Positions 1 to 5,576 of a stretch of 6,380 bases of DNA are shown here, in pieces. The notes beneath the pieces were generated by a model that made no database searches, was not told the origin of the DNA, and saw nothing but the letters and a program-made list of their open reading frames with translations. Both the position numbers and the translations under genes were made by a program. The DNA lies in NCBI GenBank assembly GCA_003139735.1, contig PLGA01000423.1, positions 735 through 7,114 of the forward strand, written 5' to 3'. The stretch is from Bryobacterales bacterium (GTDB lineage Bacteria > Acidobacteriota > Terriglobia > Bryobacterales > Bryobacteraceae). Each line of letters begins with the position of its first letter. Position 1 is the stretch's first letter.

Positions 1-1
1 A

Positions 2-538
2 GGATACAGCGAGATCACCTTTTACGCGGATCCAGATTCCTTCGCCACGCTACGGGATGCCAAGTACGCGCTCCTGTCACGAATTGGCCCAGAGCTGGAT
101 CTTTTCTACTTGTCGTGCCAGATCCGTGCCAGCGAAATGAGAGAGTGGGAAAAGGTCGAGGCAACGATCGCAGAGCTCCTTGGCACGGAACAGGCACCCG
201 GCGTCAGGGGCCGGGTAATTCGTGGCTTCAGTTTCGGTCGTCTCCTTGCGAAGACGTACAGCGCAATTCTCGATTACGAAGCATTCTCCATCGAGAACAT
301 CGATGAGTGGCAGCGCCGTTTCAGCGAACAGTACGCGCTGGGCGGCGAATACTACCTTCGGGAGCGGGTTGCGCTACAAGAAAAGGAGCTGTACAAAAGG
401 CCCGTCCAGCAGCGGATGCAGCTCTTAACGTTCATGGAGAAAAGGCGACAGAATGTACTACAAAATTTTGTCGTGTTGGCGTCAGCAATCCTTGGTGGCC
501 TAGTCGGCTCGCTGATTACCCTCGCGCTCAAGAAATGA
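2..538 (+). CDS. Unknown protein with C-terminal membrane anchor (5' end missing)
   Basis: The reading frame is open from the first complete codon of the window to the TGA at 536-538, so this is the last 178 residues of a longer protein. A TTG at 110 could serve as a start, but the frame continues upstream with ordinary protein-like sequence (ITFYADPDSFATLRDAKYAL), so I treat the gene as truncated by the window edge. The body is soluble, mixed alpha-helical and rich in charged residues (EMREWEKVEATIAELL, ENIDEWQRRFSEQY). The last 25 residues hold one hydrophobic helix (about residues 157-176, bases 470-529) preceded by a basic stretch (MEKRRQN) and followed by LKK. This suggests a tail-anchored protein with its bulk in the cytoplasm. 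I do not recognise the family. Codon use looks less GC-rich than in the genes at 802-4588, a weak hint of separate origin. It is convergent with the oxidoreductase gene downstream. Confidence 0.75.
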   Translation, partial: GYSEITFYADPDSFATLRDAKYALLSRIGPELDLFYLSCQIRASEMREWEKVEATIAELLGTEQAPGVRGRVIRGFSFGRLLAKTYSAILDYEAFSIENIDEWQRRFSEQYALGGEYYLRERVALQEKELYKRPVQQRMQLLTFMEKRRQNVLQNFVVLASAILGGLVGSLITLALKK

Positions 539-801
539 GAGTGCGCTCGGCCCGGTTTAGGCTGAGATCGGGGCAGCGGGCCCCTGGCCCGCACCATCTA
601 ACGTGGTCATTGGGCGGAACCGCCCCTTGTCGCGGGATAGATCCTGGTAGGCGCGCATCCCGTCGGGATTGCGGTCCCCCTGCGCCTGGGAGCTTGCCGT
701 TTTGCCTTGGGCTAAGGCCTGTTGGGCTTACGCCCCCGGCCTCCATCCTCTGGGGACCCTACGGGGCTTAGGATCGCCGACGCATAGGCCCTGCGCCACG
801 C
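539..801. repeat. Non-coding gap filled with GC-rich hairpins, probable dispersed repeat
   Basis: This gap lies between two convergent genes and no frame in it looks like a real protein. It contains a string of short inverted repeats that I can pair directly: 576-582 with 586-592 (7 bp, loop 3), 612-617 with 620-625 (6 bp), 657-661 with 665-669 (5 bp, loop GTC), 704-708 with 714-718 (5 bp, loop 5), 715-719 with 738-742 enclosing 724-727 with 732-735, and 745-749 with 770-774 enclosing 757-759 with 763-765. Some of these exclude each other (704-718 and 715-742 share bases). Such chains of GC-rich hairpins between genes are typical of REP-like dispersed repeats. Copy number cannot be judged from one window. 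No hairpin is followed by a T-run, so none is a clear intrinsic terminator, although the first (576-592), 37 bases past the stop at 538, may act in 3'-end formation. Confidence 0.45.
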
Positions 802-1905
802 TCACTTCGCCAACGTGATCTTCCTCCCCGTCCGTACACTTTGTCGTGCGGCGTCCAGGATCTCCACCACAATGACGTTGTTTTCAAGCGAATTCAGGCC
901 GGTGGGCTTGAATTGGCCGCGGGCCACGCCGGCGAAATAGGAGATGGAATCGCGGCCTTCGGGCGGCAGATCGGCCAGGGGACGCGCCACCTCGGCGTTG
1001 CGGCCGGGCAGGCGGACACGCAGGCTGTCGCCGCCGGTGGCGATGGCGTAGCCGGTTTGGCCGTAGACTTCCAAATCCTTACGGCTGGCCGGCCAGTTCC
1101 AGGAGGCCTGGATGATGCCCTGCGCCTGGGGATACTGAAGCAGGACCGTCGCTTCGTCGTCCACGTGGGGGTAGATGGCCGGCTTCTCGGTCTGTGCAAT
1201 GGCGGTGACGGCCAGAGGGCGCTGGTTGTCCATCAGCCAAGTCATGAGATTGGCGCCGTAGCAGCCGAAATCGAAGAGCGCGCCGGCGCCGTTCTTCACC
1301 GGGTCGGAGAGCCACGCGAAGAACTCCGGCTGCACGTTGATCTCCTTGGGTCCCTGGTGGCCGTCCATGGCGACCATCTTGCGAATCTCGCCGATGCCCT
1401 TCTGGTCCTTGACCAGCCGCCAGATTTCGGCGTGGCTCTTGTACCAGGTGGTCTCGTAGTTCATCATCACCGGAATGCCGGACGACAGCGCGGCCTTCTC
1501 AATGGCGCGCGCCTGGGTCATATCGACGGCGAGCGGCTTCTCCATCATCACAGGGATATGGCGGCGGGCGCAGGCTTCCACCACCATGGCGTGATCGAAG
1601 GTGGCGGTGAAGGTGGCGACGGCTTCGGGTTTGGCGCGGTCCAGCATGGCGGCCAAATCGTTGAACAGAACCTCGGGCGCGAGGCCGTTGCTCTTGGCAT
1701 AGGACGCGGTCAGGGCCGGGTCCGGATCGAACACCCCGACAATCTCGACATCCTTGCGTGTCCTGGCGGTCCGCAGAAATGTGGAGACGTGCCCGTGGAC
1801 AAGCCCGGCGATGGCGAGCCGCAAGGGCTTCGCCTCCGGAACCTGGCCCGATTGGGCGCGCGAGAATAAGGAGAATAGCAATAGTCCTGCGGCGGTACGG
1901 CGCAT
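802..1905 (-). CDS. Gfo/Idh/MocA-family oxidoreductase, exported
   Basis: A 367-residue protein of the NAD(P)-dependent sugar/polyol dehydrogenase family, at the usual family length. After an N-terminal hydrophobic segment (about residues 5-20, MRRTAAGLLLFSLFSRAQ) comes a Rossmann domain beginning LAIAGLVHGH (30-39), in which GLVHGH replaces the usual GxGxxG. The acidic residue ending beta-2 (VFDPDP, 58-63) is consistent with NAD preference. The family hallmark EKP is present as E122-K123-P124, with the catalytic-site lysine retained, followed by the C-terminal alpha/beta domain with GALFDFGCYGANL (208-220). The N-terminus looks like a Sec signal peptide, or possibly Tat given the RR at 2-3, although the full Tat consensus is absent. 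The ATG at 1905 has no obvious Shine-Dalgarno sequence; a TATCAT box sits at 1912-1917, so a leaderless or weakly translated start is possible. Substrate is unknown. It is divergent from the 1974-4588 operon, with 68 bp between them. Confidence 0.9.
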   Translation of the reverse strand: MRRTAAGLLLFSLFSRAQSGQVPEAKPLRLAIAGLVHGHVSTFLRTARTRKDVEIVGVFDPDPALTASYAKSNGLAPEVLFNDLAAMLDRAKPEAVATFTATFDHAMVVEACARRHIPVMMEKPLAVDMTQARAIEKAALSSGIPVMMNYETTWYKSHAEIWRLVKDQKGIGEIRKMVAMDGHQGPKEINVQPEFFAWLSDPVKNGAGALFDFGCYGANLMTWLMDNQRPLAVTAIAQTEKPAIYPHVDDEATVLLQYPQAQGIIQASWNWPASRKDLEVYGQTGYAIATGGDSLRVRLPGRNAEVARPLADLPPEGRDSISYFAGVARGQFKPTGLNSLENNVIVVEILDAARQSVRTGRKITLAK

Positions 1906-1973
1906 GTCCGCATGATACCGCCGCGCCGCGCACGCCGCGATTTTGCGACAATGGCAGGGAGCGACGGAGCCTT

Positions 1974-2246
1974 ATGCCTTGCCTATTCCTGATTCTCTTC
2001 CTGGCGTTCCCTCGGGTCGCCATGGTCCTGATGTTCCTGTTCTCCACCTACTTACAACGCGCCTATCACAGCCTGCTGATCTTGGCGCTCGGGTTCGTAT
2101 TTCTGCCGCTGACCACCATCGTGTATGCGTGGCTGGTGAATTCGCACCAGCACATCGAGGGCGTCAACCTTGTGATCCTGATTGTGGCGGTGCTGATCGA
2201 CGCAGGCGGACTGGGCAGCGGCGAATACCACCGGCGGGGGCGATGA
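1974..2246 (+). CDS. Small three-helix integral membrane protein
   Basis: A 90-residue protein with three predicted transmembrane helices at about residues 3-23, 33-54 and 62-79, and a short polar tail ending HRRGR. The region FVFLPLTTIVYAWLVN (41-56) resembles a widespread family of small uncharacterised bacterial membrane proteins that I recall as sharing an FLPLTT-AYAW core; no function is known to me. I chose the ATG at 1974 because GGAG lies at 1966-1969 and AGGGAG at 1956-1961. Starting further upstream in the same frame would add arginine-rich sequence that is antisense to the neighbouring oxidoreductase gene. The stop overlaps the start of the next gene as ATGA (2243-2246), so the two are very probably co-transcribed and translationally coupled. 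This makes it a candidate accessory protein for the exported hydrolase, although the coupling may reflect only shared expression. Confidence 0.78.
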   Translation: MPCLFLILFLAFPRVAMVLMFLFSTYLQRAYHSLLILALGFVFLPLTTIVYAWLVNSHQHIEGVNLVILIVAVLIDAGGLGSGEYHRRGR

Positions 2247-4588
2247 TCGGGCGGGCGCGGTGTTCCCTGCCCCTGCTGTGCTTCGCTTTTGCCGTGAGCG
2301 CCATGGCGCAGACATTCCCCGGTTCCCAGGCTATCGACGCGGCCGTGTACAAGGCGATCGGCGAAAACCGACTGCCGGGCGCGGTGGTGATTGTGGGCCA
2401 CGATGGGCAGATTGTCCATCGCAAGGCCTATGGCAAGCGGGCGCTGTTCCCGAAGTTGGAGGACATGACGCTCGACACCATCTTCGACCTGGCGTCGCTC
2501 ACCAAAGTAGTAGCCACGACGCCGTCGCTGATGAAGCTCTTCGAGCAGGGCAAGTTCCGGCTCAACGACAAGATCACCCAGTACATCCCGGAGTTCCAGG
2601 GTGGCGCGAGCGACATCACCATAAGGAACCTGTTCACGCATTTCTCGGGGCTTGCGCCGGATCTCAAGCTCGATCCGCCGTGGAGCGGCTACGAAACCGG
2701 GATCGCGCTGGCGTGCAGCACGCCGCCCACGGGTCCGCCGGGCGTGCGCCAGGTCTATAGCGACATCAATTTCGAGTTGCTGGGCGAGTTGGTGCACCGC
2801 CTCAGCGGCAAGCTGGTTTCCGATTATGCGCTACAGAATATCTACGTGCCGCTGGGCATGAAGGAGACCAGGTTTCTGCCTCCGGCGGAATGGATTCCGC
2901 GCATCGCGCCCACCGAGCGCGTTCCCCCCAGGCACGGCCGTCCGTTGCGCGGGGTGGTGGACGATACCACGGCGCGTTACATGGGCGGCGTGGCGGGTCA
3001 TGCGGGCCTGTTTTCCACGGCCGACGACCTGGCCCGCTACGCGCAAATGATGCTCAACGGCGGCGAGCTGGATGGCGTGCGCGTGTTCAGCCCGCTCACC
3101 GTGGAGAAGTTCACGGAGCCGCAGACGCCGCCCGACCAGCCGGTGCTGCGCGGGTTCGGCTGGGATATCGATTCGCCCTACTCGGGCAGCCGCGGCGAGT
3201 TGTTTCCCATCGGCTCCTACGGCCACACGGGATTCACGGGCACTTCGCTGTGGATCGACCCCTCCACGAAGACGTACGTAATCATCCTCGCGAACAGCAT
3301 TCATCCGGAGCAGCGGCCCGCGATCACGCCGCTGCGCTCGGAGATCGCGACCATAGTGGCGGCGAAACTCGGCATCGCCTTGCGGGACGTGACGCTCACG
3401 GGATACAGCGAAGTGCTCCCCACCGGAGAACGCCGCGAGGTGGCGCGCAACGCTGCTACGAAGACCGGCCTCGATACGCTGGTGGACCGGAAGTTCGATT
3501 CGTTCCGCGGCAAGCGGATCGGGCTGGTGACGAACCAGAGCGGCGTGGATCGCCTGGGCCGGCGCAACGTGGACCTCATGAAGGCGGCCGGCATTGAGGT
3601 GGCCGCGCTGTTCTCGCCGGAACACGGCTTCGGAGCAGCGGAAGAACGCCAAGGCATCCAGGATGACACCGACGCGGCGACGGGCATCAAGATTTACAGC
3701 CTCTACGGAAACACGCTGCGGCCGACTCCGGAGATGCTCGAAGGCCTGGACGCGCTGGTGTACGACATTCAGGACATCGGCGTCCGGTTCTACACGTACG
3801 AAACCACCATGGCCTACTGCCTGGAAGCCGCGGCCAAGGCCGGCCTGCCGTTCTACGTGCTGGACCGGCCCAACCCCATCACGGGAAACCGCGTGGAAGG
3901 CCCGCTGCTCGATGCCGCCAACACGTCGTTCGTGGGGTACCTGGCGGGCATGCCCGTGCGGCACGGGATGACCATGGGAGAACTGGCGCGGCTGTTCAAT
4001 GGGGAGAACAAGATCGGCGCCAACCTGACGGTGGTGGCCATGGAGGACTGGCGGCGCGGCGACTGGTTCGATTCGACCGACCTGCCGTGGGTGAACACGT
4101 CGCCCAACATGCGCAGCCTGAATGCGGCGATACTGTACCCGGGCCTGTGCCTGTTGGAACCGTTGGCAGACCTCTCGATGGGCCGGGGCACCGACGCGCC
4201 GTTTGAGCAGATCGGGGCCAGTTTCATGGATGGCCGCGGGCTGGCCGGCTATCTGAACGGCCGGTTGATTCCCGGCGTGCGCGCCTACCCGACCAGCTTC
4301 ACGCCCTCGGAATCGGTCTCCGCGGGCGAGCGCGTCGAAGGCGTGCGATTTGAAATTGTGAACCGCGAATTATTCGACTCCACGCGATTGGGGATGGAAC
4401 TGGCGGCGGCGCTCCTGAAGCTCTACCCGGACAAGATCGACCTGTCAAAAACCAAGCCCCTGATGGGCAGCGACGATGTGATCGGGCGCTTGACGGCGGG
4501 TGAGGATCCGCGGTCGATCCTGGAGACTTACAGTGACGCCGTAGCCGCGTTCGTCAAGCTGCGCGAACAGTATCTGCTATACAAGTGA
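2243..4588 (+). CDS. Exported fusion: beta-lactamase-fold (AmiE-like) hydrolase + DUF1343/GH171 NamZ-like domain
   Basis: A 781-residue protein starting at the ATG that overlaps the previous stop. Although the frame is open from 1943, only this start gives a signal peptide (residues 1-22, hydrophobic LPLLCFAFAVSA, likely cleavage AMA|Q). Domain 1 (about 26-384) is a serine hydrolase of class C beta-lactamase fold. It has S85-L-T-K88 (nucleophile and general base), Y172-S-D174 in the place of YxN, and H328-T-G330 in the place of KTG. After a linker (about 385-408), domain 2 (409-781) is DUF1343, the GH171 exo-beta-N-acetylmuramidase family. It shows LFSPEHGFGA (456-465), YDIQDIGVRFYTYE (507-520), LDRPNPITGNR (540-550), RHGMTMGELA (573-582), PWVNTSPNMRSLNAAILYPG (615-634) and MGRGTDAPFEQIGA (646-659). 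In B. subtilis the equivalents are separate proteins, YbbE/AmiE and YbbC/NamZ, of a muropeptide-recycling cluster. I infer periplasmic processing of peptidoglycan fragments; substrate of domain 1 is not proven (amidase, esterase or peptidase are possible). Confidence 0.9.
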   Translation: MIGRARCSLPLLCFAFAVSAMAQTFPGSQAIDAAVYKAIGENRLPGAVVIVGHDGQIVHRKAYGKRALFPKLEDMTLDTIFDLASLTKVVATTPSLMKLFEQGKFRLNDKITQYIPEFQGGASDITIRNLFTHFSGLAPDLKLDPPWSGYETGIALACSTPPTGPPGVRQVYSDINFELLGELVHRLSGKLVSDYALQNIYVPLGMKETRFLPPAEWIPRIAPTERVPPRHGRPLRGVVDDTTARYMGGVAGHAGLFSTADDLARYAQMMLNGGELDGVRVFSPLTVEKFTEPQTPPDQPVLRGFGWDIDSPYSGSRGELFPIGSYGHTGFTGTSLWIDPSTKTYVIILANSIHPEQRPAITPLRSEIATIVAAKLGIALRDVTLTGYSEVLPTGERREVARNAATKTGLDTLVDRKFDSFRGKRIGLVTNQSGVDRLGRRNVDLMKAAGIEVAALFSPEHGFGAAEERQGIQDDTDAATGIKIYSLYGNTLRPTPEMLEGLDALVYDIQDIGVRFYTYETTMAYCLEAAAKAGLPFYVLDRPNPITGNRVEGPLLDAANTSFVGYLAGMPVRHGMTMGELARLFNGENKIGANLTVVAMEDWRRGDWFDSTDLPWVNTSPNMRSLNAAILYPGLCLLEPLADLSMGRGTDAPFEQIGASFMDGRGLAGYLNGRLIPGVRAYPTSFTPSESVSAGERVEGVRFEIVNRELFDSTRLGMELAAALLKLYPDKIDLSKTKPLMGSDDVIGRLTAGEDPRSILETYSDAVAAFVKLREQYLLYK

Positions 4589-4590
4589 AC

Positions 4591-4770
4591 TCAGCCTCCC
4601 GGTGAATCTTGCTCGCCGGTTCCGGCCAAGTCCTCCACCTTGGTTCCGTGGCTATCGACCCGCTGTGGAACGGTGGCGCGGGCGTTCATTTGATCTTCGG
4701 TGGCTCCGATTCCGGAGAGCTTCTGTTCGGGCGTTTTCGGGGCCTTTTCGGGTTCCGCTGCCGGGTCCAT
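4591..4770 (-). CDS. Small hydrophilic 59-residue protein, unknown function
   Basis: Reads from the ATG at 4770 to the TGA at 4591-4593. A GGAGGT ribosome-binding site ends 4 bases before this ATG, better than any other start in the window. A TTG start at 4782 is also possible but would place that GGAGGT inside the gene. The protein is charged, rich in E, K, D, P, G and A, and has no hydrophobic segment, so it is probably disordered (begins MDPAAEPEKAPKTPEQKLSG). Third codon positions are mostly G or C, as expected of a real gene here. It is convergent with the fusion gene, whose stop is at 4588, leaving 2 bases between them and no room for a terminator. It follows higA on the same strand by 73 bases but has its own promoter-like sequence. 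No family recognised. Confidence 0.6.
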   Translation of the reverse strand: MDPAAEPEKAPKTPEQKLSGIGATEDQMNARATVPQRVDSHGTKVEDLAGTGEQDSPGG

Positions 4771-4793
4771 GGCAACCTCCAAGCTCTGGTTCG

Positions 4794-4822
4794 ATTATTG
4801 GGCAGAATCGGGCAGAATGCAA
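4794..4822 (-). promoter_or_regulatory. Candidate promoter of the 59-residue gene, with a tandem repeat in its spacer
   Basis: On the minus strand an AATAAT box (4794-4799) lies 17 bases after TTGCAT (4817-4822), a consensus spacing with a good -10 but a weak -35. The spacer is almost entirely made of two tandem 10-base units (4800-4809 and 4810-4819, GGGCAGAATC then GGGCAGAATG on the plus strand, 9 of 10 identical). A direct repeat in that position could be a regulator-binding site. It starts 24 bases upstream of the ATG at 4770. Confidence 0.4.
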
Positions 4823-4843
4823 GGGGATATGATCCACGCCGCC

Positions 4844-5257
4844 TTATATGAAGAGTTCCACTGGAACGCGGAAATGGGTGGCAAGCCGCTTCGCCAGGGC
4901 GGAACTGATCTTGCGCCGGCCGCTCAGAATTTCCGTGGTGAGACCCTTGTTCCCCACAATGGGCCACACGTCCTTGTGGCGCAGTCCCCGATCCTTCATG
5001 AAAGCTTTCAACGCTTCGTTCGGCGGCACGGCGGGCAGGGCGTAGTGCTTGTCTTCGAAATCCTCGATGACGATGGCCAGCAGTTCGGCGAAAGCCTCCT
5101 CTTCGGGAGTGAGGTCGCCCCGTTCATCCATGCTCGACAGGAGTCCGATAAGGCGATCGTTGTCGGCTGCGCTCCGCGGTGGAATCGGTAGCGATATGGC
5201 AACGAGGCGCGCATATTTTCCCGGGTCAATCGGCTTGCGTCGCGCGCTTACAGGCAT
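4844..5257 (-). CDS. higA: HigA-family antitoxin with C-terminal XRE helix-turn-helix
   Basis: A 137-residue antitoxin, directly downstream of its toxin. The N-terminal half (about 31-75, with LTPEEEAFAELLAIVIEDFE) is acidic and helical and is the part expected to bind and neutralise HigB. The C-terminal half (about 81-134) is a Cro/CI-type helix-turn-helix: ALKAFMKDRGLRHKDVWPI followed by GLTTEILSGRRKISSALAKR, matching the antitoxin arrangement that follows HigB toxins. I chose the ATG at 5257, which overlaps the toxin stop as TAATG and has AGGGGA 9 bases upstream. The ATG at 5266 (adding MEI) sits directly on that purine stretch with no spacing. The frame is open further upstream to 5440 but that part is antitoxin-frame read-through across higB. 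HigA proteins usually repress their own operon through the helix-turn-helix; a matching operator is present at 5549-5565. Confidence 0.9.
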   Translation of the reverse strand: MPVSARRKPIDPGKYARLVAISLPIPPRSAADNDRLIGLLSSMDERGDLTPEEEAFAELLAIVIEDFEDKHYALPAVPPNEALKAFMKDRGLRHKDVWPIVGNKGLTTEILSGRRKISSALAKRLATHFRVPVELFI

Positions 5258-5541
5258 TATTTCCATTCCCCTTTCACATATTCCGCGTGCTTCATGATGC
5301 TCAGGACAAAGACCCTCTGGCTTCGGTAGTTCACTCGCGCGATCAGGCGATACTTGTTGCCGGCGATATTGAAAACCGTCCGGCGGCCCACCTGGTCTGC
5401 GCTCCCAAAATCGGCCCGAAGTTCCGCGAAAGTGCGCCACCCCGCTTTCCGGGCGATCCGGAACCAGTTTGACAATGAAGGCACGGAGTCGGCGTGGAGC
5501 TTGCCGTATTCGCGGATCGCCTTCCTGCTAATCACGCGCAC
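5257..5541 (-). CDS. higB: HigB-family type II toxin (mRNA interferase)
   Basis: A 94-residue basic protein of the HigB_toxin family (RelE-like fold), at the normal family length. Recognisable family sequence includes MRVISRKAIREY (1-12), the middle WRTFAELRADFGSADQVG (35-52), VFNIAGNKYRLIARVNY (56-72) and the C-terminal HAEYVKGEWK (85-94). The family cleaves mRNA in a translating ribosome; here that role is inferred from homology. The gene precedes its antitoxin, as usual for higBA, with the two joined by a TAATG overlap. The start is GTG at 5541, with an alternative GTG at 5535 (residue 3). The only Shine-Dalgarno-like bases are GGA at 5545-5547, 3 bases from the first GTG and 9 from the second. 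A predicted promoter would begin transcription almost at 5541, so translation may be leaderless or start at 5535, either of which would keep toxin output low relative to HigA. Confidence 0.9.
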   Translation of the reverse strand: MRVISRKAIREYGKLHADSVPSLSNWFRIARKAGWRTFAELRADFGSADQVGRRTVFNIAGNKYRLIARVNYRSQRVFVLSIMKHAEYVKGEWK

Positions 5542-5547
5542 GATTCC

Positions 5548-5576
5548 AGTTTACAGTTTGTAAACCACCGTGTCGA
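5548..5576 (-). promoter_or_regulatory. higBA promoter
   Basis: On the minus strand TCGACA (5571-5576, 5 of 6 matches to TTGACA) is followed after exactly 17 bases by TAAACT (5548-5553, 4 of 6 matches to TATAAT). The predicted transcription start is about 5541, the first base of the higB GTG codon. The -10 box lies inside the operator palindrome, as expected for an autorepressed toxin-antitoxin operon. Confidence 0.5.
5549..5565. promoter_or_regulatory. Operator palindrome for HigA (perfect inverted repeat)
   Basis: GTTTACA (5549-5555) and TGTAAAC (5559-5565) form a perfect 7-bp inverted repeat around GTT. It is AT-rich in a GC-rich setting, lies 7 bases upstream of the higB start and covers the predicted -10 box. 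Size, symmetry and location fit the binding site of a dimeric XRE-type antitoxin; binding itself is inferred. Confidence 0.7.

Noticed and set aside
576..592. Strong intrinsic terminator after the first gene
   Set aside because: The stem is good but no T-run follows on either strand.
307..771. Plus-strand frame spanning the end of the first gene and the hairpin-rich gap
   Set aside because: The first part is a shadow of the 2-538 gene and the rest is low-complexity R/P/G-rich translation of the repeat region.
841..1869. A 342-codon open frame on the plus strand opposite the oxidoreductase gene
   Set aside because: It is antisense to a clearly recognisable Gfo/Idh gene; its translation is rich in G, H, V and R with no family resemblance, as expected of the complement of GC-rich coding sequence.
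802..1905. Oxidoreductase as a GH109 glycosidase
   Set aside because: The EKP motif with its lysine is present, as in redox-active members; as I recall the GH109 sequences, they differ at this motif.
1943..2242. N-terminal extension of 100 residues on the fusion protein
   Set aside because: It reads over the membrane-protein gene in another frame, is arginine- and proline-rich, and would bury the clear signal peptide that starts at 2243.
2317..3412. Beta-lactamase domain as an antibiotic-resistance gene
   Set aside because: The motifs are those of the broad serine-hydrolase family (YSD, HTG rather than YAN, KTG), and fusion to a GH171 domain points to cell-wall fragment processing.
2831..3964. 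A 377-codon open frame on the minus strand inside the fusion gene
   Set aside because: It is the antisense shadow of the beta-lactamase and DUF1343 domains, rich in R, H and V, with no motifs.
5258..5440. Upstream extension of HigA through the toxin gene
   Set aside because: It overlaps higB in another frame; the ATG at 5257 has a well-spaced ribosome-binding site and the TAATG overlap typical of coupled pairs.
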